Assembly: GCA_022482625.1 (NCBI GenBank)
Contig: JAKVOU010000001.1
Location: 1,660,784 to 1,724,783, forward strand
Direction: 5' to 3'
DNA: 64,000 bases
Origin: Spirochaetia bacterium
GTDB taxonomy: Bacteria; Spirochaetota; Spirochaetia; Sphaerochaetales; Sphaerochaetaceae
A program made the position numbers and the translations under genes. Below, in pieces: positions 35,489 through 43,850 of the stretch (the first letter of the stretch is position 1; the number at the start of each line of letters is the position of its first letter). The notes beneath the pieces were generated by a model. That model worked only from the letters and a program-made list of their open reading frames with translations, ran no database searches and was not told the origin of the DNA.

Positions 35489-35992
35489 TCATGTTCTCCC
35501 TAATTTGACATGATTCTTCTTTTCATAACGACGGATCATCTTTTCTTTTTCAGCTTCAGGTAATCGATCGATGAAACAGATCCCATTGAGATGATCATTT
35601 TCGTGAAGAATGGCACGTGCAAACAGGCCGGAAGCCTCTACCCTGAAAGCCTGCCCTTTGACATCCTGAGCCTGCACAGTAACACTGGCAGCCCTTTCCA
35701 CATCATGCCAGACCATCGGGATGGAAAGACATCCTTCTTCCATCACTACTGTTTCCGCAGAAGTCTCGATGATCTCCGGGTTTACAAAAGCCATACGGTG
35801 TCCCTGCTGGTCATTGACCACAAACAACCGCATATCTACCCCGACTTGTGGAGCTGCCAATCCGACCCCATCCGCATCTTCCATCGTTTCGAACATTGCA
35901 TCAGCAAGAAGAGAAACTGAAGAATCAAACTTAGAGACACGTTTGCATTTTCTAGAGAGTATTTCATCTCCCAATTTATAAATATCCAACAT
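35489..35992 (-). CDS. def: Peptide deformylase
   Basis: About 167 residues. The three family motifs are present: GVGLAAPQVG, EGCLSIP and HENDHLNG, which supply the metal-binding Cys and two His. The start at 35992 (MLDIYKLGDEILSRKCKRV) agrees with the family N-terminus; ATG and TTG codons up to 36028 would add about ten residues with no better ribosome site. It heads the def-fmt-patatin-radical SAM-VanZ run. A long leader of about 170 bases separates it from a likely promoter at 36176-36204. Confidence 0.92.
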   Translation of the reverse strand: MLDIYKLGDEILSRKCKRVSKFDSSVSLLADAMFETMEDADGVGLAAPQVGVDMRLFVVNDQQGHRMAFVNPEIIETSAETVVMEEGCLSIPMVWHDVERAASVTVQAQDVKGQAFRVEASGLFARAILHENDHLNGICFIDRLPEAEKEKMIRRYEKKNHVKLGRT

Positions 35993-36132
35993 AGTGCTGA
36001 TTGTAGGCATAAAGTTGTCCATCGTCAATGAACAACGCCTGCAAAACCCCCTATAAATTAATCTGTACTACTGATAATGTACTGACAATTTGCCATATCG
36101 AAAAGAAAAATCAAGACAAAGCAGAAAAAGCG

Positions 36133-36204
36133 TGACAATATTTGTCATCTGCACCTTCCTGTTCCATCAGCCGACAGTGTACCTTAGGTACCGCAGTAAT
36201 GCAA
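36133..36204 (-). promoter_or_regulatory. Promoter of the def operon with palindromes
   Basis: On the minus strand TTGCAT (36204-36199) and TACACT (36181-36176) are 17 bases apart. The spacer contains an inverted repeat GTACC-TTA-GGTAC. Downstream, at 36133-36147, lies TGACAATATTTGTCA, with perfect TGACAA/TTGTCA arms, a possible operator. No gene was found in 36029-36249. Confidence 0.5.
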
Positions 36205-36249
36205 GTCGTCATCCAGCTACGGTATACGTGGCTATAGCGACATTCCCCC

Positions 36250-38223
36250 CTACATCATCTGCAGAGGATCCACATCGATTTCAATATACAAGCCAGAAGG
36301 CACCTTATACTGTTCCAATATCCTTTTTGTCCACAAATGCAAAAGCGATGCCTGCTTGCCCTGAAGCAACAGGTGATAACGGTAATTACCACCAAGTTTT
36401 GAAAGCAGACATTCTGTCGGTCCCAACAGTTCCAGTTCTTCCCCTGTACGTTTGTGAACTTCATCAGCCAGAATCCTTGCTACTTCCGCAAGGTCATCTA
36501 TCCCCTTTTCTACAGCTCCTTCCCGCCTTCCTCTCACTACAAGATTCACTTGTCTGGAATATGGAGGGAAACCAGTCTGTTGTCGGACTGCAAGTTCCTG
36601 GCTATAGAAATCAGGGCCCTTGCCTCTCAATGCATATTGTATGGCCTTGTCCTGTGGTTTGAAGGTCTGGATGATGACCTGCCCGCTATTGGAAAAACGT
36701 CCGGCTCTGCCTGCTACCTGCGTAAGCAGCCCAAAGGTCCTCTCCTCAGCCCTGAAATCAGGAAGATTCATACCTGAATCAGCCAGCACGATGCCGACAA
36801 GTTCCACATCAGGAAAATTGAATCCTTTTGCAACCATCTGGGTGCCGAGCAGGATATCACTCTGATGCGTAGAAAAACGATGGAGTATCTGTGCAACATT
36901 ACCGCGTTTCAAGGCAGCATCCGCATCAAGTCGTTCTACATGGTTGAAAGGAAACAGCCGGGAAACCTCCTGTTCCACCATTTCAGTACCGAATCCACTG
37001 TATCCTACATCCAAGGAATTGCATTGGGGACAGACAGAAATAGGTTTTGTTGAATAGCCGCAGTAATGGCAAAGCATGCGATTCCTATCCTTGTGATAGG
37101 TAAGAGCCACAGAGCAATGCGGACAGGTCATTTCATAGCCACAGCTGTTGCAATGGAAAAAATATGAATAACCCCGACGGTTCAGGAATAGTATCACCTG
37201 TTTATGCCTGTCAAGTGTCTGTTGCATTGCACTCATCAGTTTTGAGGAAATAACTCCTTTTTCGCCGAGCATATCAACTACTTCTATCTTGGGCATGCAT
37301 CCTCCGCTCACACGGAATGGAAGATCAAGCCTGTGTACCTTTCCTTCCCCCATAAGTCTCCAGGCCTCAAGAGAAGGTGTTGCACTGCCCATAACCAAGG
37401 TTGCATGGCAGGAAGCACACCTCCATTGGGCTACCTGGCGAGCATGATACCGGGGCGCCTGACCGCTTTTATAGGAATTTTCATGTTCCTCATCCAAGAT
37501 AACCAGCCCAAGGTTCCTGAACGGAGCAAAGATACAGCTTCTTACCCCGATAGCCAGACTGACATCGCCTCTCAATATCTTCTTCCATTCCTTCAGTCTC
37601 TGGCTGGCAGTAAGCCCCGAATGAAGGATTGCAACTTCGCCTTGGAACCGCTTTGAAACCTGAGCTATCAGTTGGTGGGTCAGAGTTATCTCAGGAACCA
37701 GATAAATGACCTGACGGCCTTCCTTGATGACCTGCTCGGCACACCTGAAGTATACTTCGCTCTTTCCTGATCCAGTCACTCCGTAGAGATAATACATGGT
37801 ATCTTTTCCAGCAAGAATAGTATCAATTGCCTCCTGCTGGTAGGAAGAAAGCTGTTCTATCGGCTCTTCTGCGGCTTCCAGATCATCTGTAACCGTATCC
37901 ATCCGGGAATCCTGCCTGCCGCCTGGTATCTGCAAAGCCAGGCATTCACCTACATGGCACAGATAGAATTCGGCAAGCCATCTTGCCATCTTGACCTGGT
38001 CATCGGTAAATACTTCCTCCTTGTCTATGATTCTACGGATGTCTTTGATCTCATAGTCGGCCTCAAGTGTATCCATGACAGAGATTACGTACCCAACCAT
38101 CCTACGACGGCCAAACGGTACTTCAACCCTGATTCCCGTCTGCATCGCAGATTCATACTTTTCAGGCACATGGTATGAAAAAGGATCATCAAGAGGAAGG
38201 TCCATCAGTACTTTTACGTACAA
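36250..38223 (-). CDS. priA: Primosomal protein N' (replication restart helicase)
   Basis: The 657-residue superfamily 2 helicase reloads the replicative helicase at stalled forks. Walker A is YGVTGSGKSEVY, Walker B LDEEHENSYKS, and motif VI VAGRAGR. The zinc-binding insert has eight Cys in four CxxC pairs (CNSCGYEMTCPHC and CHYCGYSTKPISVCPQC). The N-terminal DNA-binding domain starts VLMDLPLDDPFSYHVP. It uses a TTG start with AGGAGG five bases upstream, two bases after the glycosylase stop. It is the last gene of the glpK-to-priA run. Confidence 0.93.
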   Translation of the reverse strand: MYVKVLMDLPLDDPFSYHVPEKYESAMQTGIRVEVPFGRRRMVGYVISVMDTLEADYEIKDIRRIIDKEEVFTDDQVKMARWLAEFYLCHVGECLALQIPGGRQDSRMDTVTDDLEAAEEPIEQLSSYQQEAIDTILAGKDTMYYLYGVTGSGKSEVYFRCAEQVIKEGRQVIYLVPEITLTHQLIAQVSKRFQGEVAILHSGLTASQRLKEWKKILRGDVSLAIGVRSCIFAPFRNLGLVILDEEHENSYKSGQAPRYHARQVAQWRCASCHATLVMGSATPSLEAWRLMGEGKVHRLDLPFRVSGGCMPKIEVVDMLGEKGVISSKLMSAMQQTLDRHKQVILFLNRRGYSYFFHCNSCGYEMTCPHCSVALTYHKDRNRMLCHYCGYSTKPISVCPQCNSLDVGYSGFGTEMVEQEVSRLFPFNHVERLDADAALKRGNVAQILHRFSTHQSDILLGTQMVAKGFNFPDVELVGIVLADSGMNLPDFRAEERTFGLLTQVAGRAGRFSNSGQVIIQTFKPQDKAIQYALRGKGPDFYSQELAVRQQTGFPPYSRQVNLVVRGRREGAVEKGIDDLAEVARILADEVHKRTGEELELLGPTECLLSKLGGNYRYHLLLQGKQASLLHLWTKRILEQYKVPSGLYIEIDVDPLQMM

Positions 38224-38225
38224 AA

Positions 38226-38978
38226 CTACCTCCTTGAAGGAATAGGAAGTTTCAGATACCTTGCAACCCGCTGCATATCATGCCAGACAGGCAACTTCCA
38301 CTGTGGATTCCGCAGTACCGCAGCAGGATGATAGGTAACAAGGAAAGGAATCTTCCGATAGAGATGGAAATGACCCCGCATTGCTTTCAAAGAAAGGTCT
38401 GTCCCGGCCAAAGCTGTCCCGGCTACACGGCCTAGGCAAAGAATAAGCTGCGGCTGTACCAGTTGGATCTGCCTATCCAAATATTTTCGACAGCTGTCCA
38501 TTTCCTCTGGCACCGGTCGTCTTTTCCCTGGAAAGCACTTTACCACATTGCTAATGTACACATCCCTGCGTATTTCCAGTCCAATGGCGGCAAGCCAAGT
38601 TGTCAGGGCGTCTCCGGAAGGACCGACAAACGGCCGGCCAGTCATGTTTTCCGTCATCCCAGGACCTTCGCCTATCAGCATCAAACGACACGGGGCAGGT
38701 CCTTCTCCAAATACGACCTTGTTCCTGATATCACAGAGCCGGCAATCCCGACATCCTTCCACCATCGTCCGTAGTTGCTCAAGCGAAGCATGTGCAGTAG
38801 CATCTGACGGCTCAGCTGTTTCAACAACTTTCTCTGTCGGCATTTCGGGCAATGTAAAACGGGGCAGAGGCGAAACTTGTATCTCATCAGCAAGCAAATT
38901 GCCTGAGACTACCCGTTCTGCCTCTTCCAACAGACCGTAACAAGCACCATAAGCCTTTTCAAGTTCACTCTTCTCCAT
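38226..38978 (-). CDS. Family 4 uracil-DNA glycosylase (iron-sulfur)
   Basis: About 250 residues. The family 4 motifs are complete: GEGPAPCRLMLIGEGPGMTEN, GRPFVGPSGDALT, YISNVVKCFPGKRRPVP and the C-terminal TYHPAAVLRNPQWK with the catalytic-site His. Cysteines in CRDCRLC and in the KCFPGKR and EEMDSCRKYL segments fit the 4Fe-4S site. The enzyme removes uracil from DNA. About 90 N-terminal residues precede the domain. The start at 38978 overlaps the truA end by 14 bases and has AAGGA just upstream. Confidence 0.9.
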   Translation of the reverse strand: MEKSELEKAYGACYGLLEEAERVVSGNLLADEIQVSPLPRFTLPEMPTEKVVETAEPSDATAHASLEQLRTMVEGCRDCRLCDIRNKVVFGEGPAPCRLMLIGEGPGMTENMTGRPFVGPSGDALTTWLAAIGLEIRRDVYISNVVKCFPGKRRPVPEEMDSCRKYLDRQIQLVQPQLILCLGRVAGTALAGTDLSLKAMRGHFHLYRKIPFLVTYHPAAVLRNPQWKLPVWHDMQRVARYLKLPIPSRR

Positions 38979-39837
38979 TTTCCTTACCCTTTTTCCATCG
39001 CTCATCTTCTTCAAACCAAGCATATTCCTCTGGATCATAGGAAATGCGATTGAGATACAATCCACAGGCCTCTGCCGTTCTTCCGCACTGGCACCTTTCC
39101 TTGGCATGTAAAACTGCAGCAAACTGCTCCGCAGACAGACCTTTTGCTGCAAACTCCAGCTGAGTTCCGACCAAGGATCGGACCATGTGATAAAGGAAAG
39201 CATTGCCACAGATGGTATATATCAGGACATCACTGCCGAAACGATCTTTTTCAATCCGCCAATCAGAGGCATAGATATCTCTCCATTTTGACGGACAAAG
39301 GTCTCCGCTGGCAGTAAAAGTCGTAAAATCATGCGTACCAAAAATCAACCCTGCATATGACTGCAAAAGTTCCAAAGGAGGAAAATGACGGACCATCTTG
39401 ACGTACCCTGCATCAAAAGGAAACATCTGGTCTGCTTCTTTGACAAAGTATTTATACTCTCTTGCCATAGCAGTGAAACGGGCATGGAATCGCCCATCTG
39501 CCTCATGGCACTCCATTACCCTGATACCATGCGGCAACTTGCTGTTCAGGATAAAAGGAAACGCCTTTGCAGGAATCGACTGGTTATCAGTATCAAAGTG
39601 AGCCACCTGGCCCAACGCGTGTACACCGCTGTCCGTTCTCCCCGATCCCTCGACTATTACCCTGTTTCCCAAGGTCTGTTCCAATATTTCCTCCAAGGCA
39701 CCTTCAACCGTAGGAGCATTGTCCTGCACCTGCCATCCACTGAAACAATTTCCGTCGTACGCAACAGTCAGGACAAATCGTCTGTAATGCTCCTTCAGTG
39801 GTTTTAGCGGAGGTCTTCGCCAATCAGAACGGGACAT
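38965..39837 (-). CDS. truA: tRNA pseudouridine(38-40) synthase
   Basis: The 290-residue enzyme isomerises uridines 38-40 in the anticodon arm of tRNAs. LTVAYDGNCFSGWQVQDNAPTVEGALEE is the family start. The catalytic Asp lies in EGSGRTDSGVHALGQVAHFDT, and FLYHMVRSLVGT is another signature. The ATG at 39837 directly follows the acpS stop (TGA-T-ATG). It carries an N-terminal extension of about 20 residues before the domain. Its last codons overlap the glycosylase gene. Confidence 0.93.
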   Translation of the reverse strand: MSRSDWRRPPLKPLKEHYRRFVLTVAYDGNCFSGWQVQDNAPTVEGALEEILEQTLGNRVIVEGSGRTDSGVHALGQVAHFDTDNQSIPAKAFPFILNSKLPHGIRVMECHEADGRFHARFTAMAREYKYFVKEADQMFPFDAGYVKMVRHFPPLELLQSYAGLIFGTHDFTTFTASGDLCPSKWRDIYASDWRIEKDRFGSDVLIYTICGNAFLYHMVRSLVGTQLEFAAKGLSAEQFAAVLHAKERCQCGRTAEACGLYLNRISYDPEEYAWFEEDERWKKGKENGEE

Positions 39838-39838
39838 A

Positions 39839-40195
39839 TCAACCCTCCACCAACACAACGGCAATTGCCGAAGGATCATCATGGCTGATGGAAAGCAAAA
39901 TTGACAATCCAGGATAACGTTCTGCAGTTTTTCCATACAGATGCATGCAGGGCTTGCCATCTTCCAAATTTTCAACCAGGACTTCAGAAGTCACTATACC
40001 ACCCAATCCGGTTCCCAAAGCCTTTGCCAAGGCTTCTTTTGCAGCAAACCGTCCTGCCAAGAACTCAAGGCGAGCCTCACCGTGCAACTGTGCAGCTTGG
40101 GCAACTTCTTCAGGATGGAATAGCCTGGAAACCGTATATTCGGTAAGTCTGCTCATCCGTGCAATATTTACAATATCGATGCCAATTCCCTTCAT
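39839..40195 (-). CDS. acpS: Holo-[acyl-carrier-protein] synthase
   Basis: The 118-residue enzyme transfers phosphopantetheine from CoA to acyl carrier protein. GIGIDIVNIARMSRL holds the metal-binding Asp, and FLAGRFAAKEALAKALGTGLGG the Glu-Ala-Lys motif. ILLSISHDDPSAIAVVL is the C-terminal signature. Length is usual. The ATG overlaps the stop of the CdaR-like gene by four bases. Confidence 0.93.
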   Translation of the reverse strand: MKGIGIDIVNIARMSRLTEYTVSRLFHPEEVAQAAQLHGEARLEFLAGRFAAKEALAKALGTGLGGIVTSEVLVENLEDGKPCMHLYGKTAERYPGLSILLSISHDDPSAIAVVLVEG

Positions 40196-40596
40196 GATAT
40201 AGGAACCTTACCAAACTTTATGCGACAGGTATGTGTCTTGGCAGTAGCAGTTACTTCTCCTCTCTTGAATGTATCAGAATCATAGGAAAGGACCACGTCC
40301 GCCTGGGCAATACCCGGTTTATCAACATACGAAAAATCAGCGCTGGCCTTGATTTGGGAAGGATCAATGAGATAAATCAGATGTTCATCACCATGGATCC
40401 AGATATCTACATTCTTAGGAACAAGGCTTTCAGCTTGATAACCTTGAGGCAAGACAACCGTCAGGGGAATGGTCACCTCCCTGTCTTTCTGCCTTGCATA
40501 ACCAATGAAAGAAACGAGGCAAATAGCAAGCAGCAGACAAGTCATCTTGACTTTCCAATTATAGGAAACGAACTGGACAAGTTTATTTTGTGACAT
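40192..40596 (-). CDS. cdaR: YbbR/CdaR-like membrane protein
   Basis: About 134 residues: a single N-terminal membrane helix (MTCLLLAICLVSFIGYA) followed by one YbbR-type strand-rich repeat (VTIPLTVVLPQGYQAESLVPKNVDIWIHG). In Firmicutes CdaR has several YbbR repeats and controls the diadenylate cyclase CdaA; this one is short. The start at 40596 has GGAGG nine bases upstream, lying inside the end of cdaA, which it overlaps by 14 bases. The CdaR role is inferred from this pairing. Confidence 0.75.
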   Translation of the reverse strand: MSQNKLVQFVSYNWKVKMTCLLLAICLVSFIGYARQKDREVTIPLTVVLPQGYQAESLVPKNVDIWIHGDEHLIYLIDPSQIKASADFSYVDKPGIAQADVVLSYDSDTFKRGEVTATAKTHTCRIKFGKVPIS

Positions 40597-41383
40597 TTTC
40601 TTCATCCTCCAGTTCATTCAGACTGCTCAGGTCATTGGAGAAAAGCTGAGGAATCAATTCCTCAATTTCCGTGGCACTGAGGTCATAGTAAAGATTTGCA
40701 TCATAGGCAAGGGACAGTGCTCCGGTTTCCTCGGAAACCACCAATACAATGGCATCACTTTCTTCCGTCTGTCCCAACGCAGCACGGTGACGGGTACCGA
40801 AGTTTTTCCTGATATCCGCCTGCCCGCTAAGTGGCAGGTAACATCCAGCCGCTATGATCTTGTCATTCTGGATAATCATCGCTCCATCATGCAATGGAGT
40901 ATCATGGTCAAAAACTGTCAGGATCAGGGAAGTAGAAAGATCTGCATTGAGCATAGTCCCTGAGTTAATTACTTGGGCAATTGCATCTTTACGCGGAAAG
41001 ACAATCAAAGCTCCTCGTCTTTTGCTACTGAGGACGGTACAGGCATTGACGACGCTTTCAATCTGTTCAGTGGTCGAAGCCAGGGTTGCGATACGAAGCC
41101 GTGACTTACCGAACCATTCGGTCGAAAAGGACCTGCGCAACTCCGGTTGGAATACTACACACAGGAACACGACGAATGGCACCTTTAGAAAATCCATCAG
41201 TGAGATGATTTCCGGGAAATCCAAGATGTAGAAGATGATGTAGATGACAAATACAAAGAAAATCATCCGAATCATCCGCTGCATGCGGGTTTTATCCAGG
41301 GCTAAGTAAAACTGATAAAAAGCCCATGCCAGGAAAAGCACTTCTGCGGTCAATTTAAGGAAATCAATGGTAAAAATATTCAA
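40583..41383 (-). CDS. cdaA: Diadenylate cyclase (CdaA/DacA type)
   Basis: The 266-residue enzyme makes cyclic di-AMP from two ATP at the inner membrane. Three hydrophobic helices occupy about residues 8-65. The DisA_N catalytic domain has FDHDTPLHDGAMIIQND (DGA motif) and FGTRHRAALGQTEESDAIVLVVSEETG (RHR motif), so it appears active. A TTG start is preceded by AAGGAG at 11 bases. It is followed by the CdaR-like gene, as in many bacteria. No cyclic di-AMP phosphodiesterase is in the window. Confidence 0.92.
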   Translation of the reverse strand: MNIFTIDFLKLTAEVLFLAWAFYQFYLALDKTRMQRMIRMIFFVFVIYIIFYILDFPEIISLMDFLKVPFVVFLCVVFQPELRRSFSTEWFGKSRLRIATLASTTEQIESVVNACTVLSSKRRGALIVFPRKDAIAQVINSGTMLNADLSTSLILTVFDHDTPLHDGAMIIQNDKIIAAGCYLPLSGQADIRKNFGTRHRAALGQTEESDAIVLVVSEETGALSLAYDANLYYDLSATEIEELIPQLFSNDLSSLNELEDEENVTK

Positions 41384-41436
41384 TGCCTATATGACTCCTT
41401 TTCCCAATCAGCTTCACTATCAGTGTAATTCTAATT

Positions 41437-42942
41437 TCAGGAATTGCCAACCCAGTTTAAAGTCCGCGAAACAGATTTTCGCCACATTGCAATACGTTCT
41501 TTCCGTATTGAATCAGACAGATTGGGCTCCCAACGTTTCGCTTCCTGCCAATGGGACTTGAGCTCATCAAGATTCTTCCAAATCCCTACAGACAGACCAG
41601 CAGCATAAGCAGCACCCAAAGCCGTTGTTTCGACTATCTTTGGCCTGATGACCGATACTCCGAGAATATTTGACTGGAATTCCATCAAAGGACGGCTGTT
41701 CGTAAGCCCGCCATCGACTTTCAGTTCCTTCATGGGAATACCGGAATCCTTTTCCATGGCCTCAAAAAGATCATAGGCCTGGTAAGCTGTAGCATTGAGA
41801 ATGGCCCGGCATAGATGAGCCCGGGTAGCAAAACCAGTGAGCCCGACAATGACACCCCTGGCATCACTTCTCCAGTACGGAGCAAAAAGGCCACTGAAGG
41901 CTGGAACGATATAGACTCCTCCACAGTCATCAGGAACTGAAGCAGCCAATTCGTCCAGCTCCTTGGGACTCGAAACTATTTCAAGGTTGTCCCTGGCCCA
42001 TTGGACCAGTGATCCTGCTACTGCAATGGAGCCCTCCAGCGCATAGACAGGCTTCTGATCCCCTATCTGATAGGCGACCGTAGTAAGCAAGCCGTTCTTG
42101 GATATATATGGAGTATTGCCGGTATTCACCAAAAGGAAGCAACCAGTACCATAGGTACTCTTACCTTGCCCCTCATCATAGCAGGCCTGGCCGAACAAAG
42201 CTGCCTGCTGGTCTCCAAGCGTCCCACAGACAGGAATCGAAGCCTTGAAAGGGCCATTAGGCAATGTATTCCCATAGATCTTGCCGGAAGAAGGTACGAT
42301 GGTAGGCAAACTTACCCGAGGAATATTGAACAGCTTGAGCAATTCATCATCCCATTCCAATTTATTGATATCCATCAGAAGGTAACGGGAGGCATTGGTC
42401 ACGTCGGTGACGATAGCCTCACCACCTGTAAGATTCCATGTCAGCCATGTATCAATTGTCCCAAAGATTGCCAATCCTCTCTCGGCAGCAGCACGAAGTC
42501 CTTTTACATTGTCTAACAGCCAGGCAATCTTGCTGGCCGCAAAATAGGGACTGAGACGAAGCCCTGATTCCTTTGCAAGCCAAGCTGGGTCTACATGGCC
42601 CTCCAGACTATTGATAAGATCCGTACCTCTGGTATCCTGCCAAACGATGGCATTGTACCAGACAGTTCCCGTAATAGGATTCCATGCAACCACTGTTTCT
42701 CTCTGGTTGGTAATCCCGATTCCGCTTATCTGGTCCCCGGAAATTCCTGCCTTCTGCAACGTGGCCCTGATACATTGGCTTGTATTCTCCCAGATTTCCC
42801 ATGGATCATGTTCAACCCAGCCAGGTTTTGGATAAATCTGCTTATGTTCTATCTGGTGAGAAGCAACGATATTGCCATCTTCATCAAAAAGTATGAAACG
42901 TGAGGATGTAGTACCCTGATCAATTGAACCTATATAAGACAT
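41437..42942 (-). CDS. glpK: Glycerol kinase
   Basis: The 501-residue FGGY kinase phosphorylates glycerol to glycerol 3-phosphate. YIGSIDQGTTSSRFILFD is the N-terminal ATP loop. GIGITNQRETVVAWNPITG, TVWYNAIVWQDTRG and GGLTNSRPLMEFQSNIL are further signatures. The ATG at 42942 has AAGGA seven bases upstream; upstream codons in frame lie in the promoter. It is first in the minus-strand run ending at priA. Its -35 box sits at the junction with a foreign-looking block. Confidence 0.94.
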   Translation of the reverse strand: MSYIGSIDQGTTSSRFILFDEDGNIVASHQIEHKQIYPKPGWVEHDPWEIWENTSQCIRATLQKAGISGDQISGIGITNQRETVVAWNPITGTVWYNAIVWQDTRGTDLINSLEGHVDPAWLAKESGLRLSPYFAASKIAWLLDNVKGLRAAAERGLAIFGTIDTWLTWNLTGGEAIVTDVTNASRYLLMDINKLEWDDELLKLFNIPRVSLPTIVPSSGKIYGNTLPNGPFKASIPVCGTLGDQQAALFGQACYDEGQGKSTYGTGCFLLVNTGNTPYISKNGLLTTVAYQIGDQKPVYALEGSIAVAGSLVQWARDNLEIVSSPKELDELAASVPDDCGGVYIVPAFSGLFAPYWRSDARGVIVGLTGFATRAHLCRAILNATAYQAYDLFEAMEKDSGIPMKELKVDGGLTNSRPLMEFQSNILGVSVIRPKIVETTALGAAYAAGLSVGIWKNLDELKSHWQEAKRWEPNLSDSIRKERIAMWRKSVSRTLNWVGNS

Positions 42943-42973
42943 ACTGAATTCCTTCTTTTTTGCTTTGGTGGTT

Positions 42974-43002
42974 ATTATACGACAAGTCACAGACAAATGC
43001 AA
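42974..43002 (-). promoter_or_regulatory. glpK promoter at the island junction
   Basis: On the minus strand TTGCAT (43002-42997) and TATAAT (42979-42974) are separated by exactly 17 bases, 31 bases before the glpK ATG. The -35 box ends where the truncated gltA homology begins. Confidence 0.8.
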
Positions 43003-43747
43003 AAAGAAAATTAAACAGTTAATGACTACTGATGGTTTTGAAGCTATCTTTGTTGGTGCAGGTGCTGGACTTCCTAAGTTCTTAGGTATTCCAGGAGAAA
43101 ACTACGTTGGTGTTTTCTCTGCAAATGAATATCTCACTCGTAGTAACTTAATGAAAGCCTATGAAACCCATAAGGCTTTGACTCCTGAATGGAGAAGTGA
43201 AAGAGTTGCTATCTTTGGTGGTGGTAATGTTGCCATGGATTCAGCTCGTACTGCTTTGCGTCTTGGTGCAAAAGAAGTTACTATCGTTTACAGACGATCA
43301 GAATCAGAACTTCCAGCACGAAAAGAAGAAGTTGCTCATGCGAAGGAAGAGGGTGTTAAGTTTATGCTTCTCCATCAACCAAAAGCTATTGTTGCCGATG
43401 AAAAGGGTAAAGTAACAGGCGTTAATGTGATTACCTGTGAATTAGGCGAACCTGATGCTTCTGGAAGAAGAAGACCTGTAGAGATGGAAGGTACTGAAAA
43501 GGTTGTTCCTTTTGATACCGTTGTTGTTGCTATTGGTAACACCAGTAACCCACTCATTAAGCTTACAACAAAGGGTATTGATACCAATAAACGTGGTAAC
43601 TTTATTGTCAATGAAGAAACTTGTGAGACATCAATTCCTGGTGTATATGCAGGTGGTGATATTGTTCTTGGTGCTGCGACCGTTATTCTTGCTATGGGGC
43701 AAGGTCGTAAGGCTGCAAAGTCAATGAACGAATATTTGTCAAAATAG
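43003..43747 (+). pseudogene. gltA: Glutamate synthase small subunit, N-terminal half missing
   Basis: About 245 codons encode the C-terminal half of an NADPH-dependent glutamate synthase beta chain. GFEAIFVGAGAGLPKFLGIPGEN is the FAD-domain end, VAIFGGGNVAMDSARTALRLGA the NADPH Rossmann loop, and GVYAGGDIVLGAATVILAMGQG the final FAD motif. A complete protein has about 460-500 residues and iron-sulfur cysteines at its N-terminus; here the frame runs into the glpK promoter with no such sequence. There is an internal ATG at 43022 but no ribosome site. Codons often end in T, unlike the glpK-to-priA genes. This is the truncated left edge of an acquired block. Confidence 0.85.
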
Positions 43748-43787
43748 TATCGCTGTGACATTTTTGTCCATTGATATACCATATATG

Positions 43788-43824
43788 ACACCTCGTGCTT
43801 TTTTATAGTGCGGGGTGTTTCTTT
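43788..43824 (+). terminator. Terminator after the gltA fragment
   Basis: ACACCTCG (43788-43795) pairs with CGGGGTGT (43811-43818), with one G.T pair, followed by TTCTTT. It was presumably the terminator of the intact donor gene. Confidence 0.65.
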
Positions 43825-43850
43825 CTACTTGTCATTCGCTTTTTCTTTTA

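Noticed and set aside
42965-43021. Intact start for gltA at a TTG inside the glpK promoter
   Set aside because: The added residues do not match GltA, and the N-terminal cluster-binding half is absent; kept as a truncated gene.
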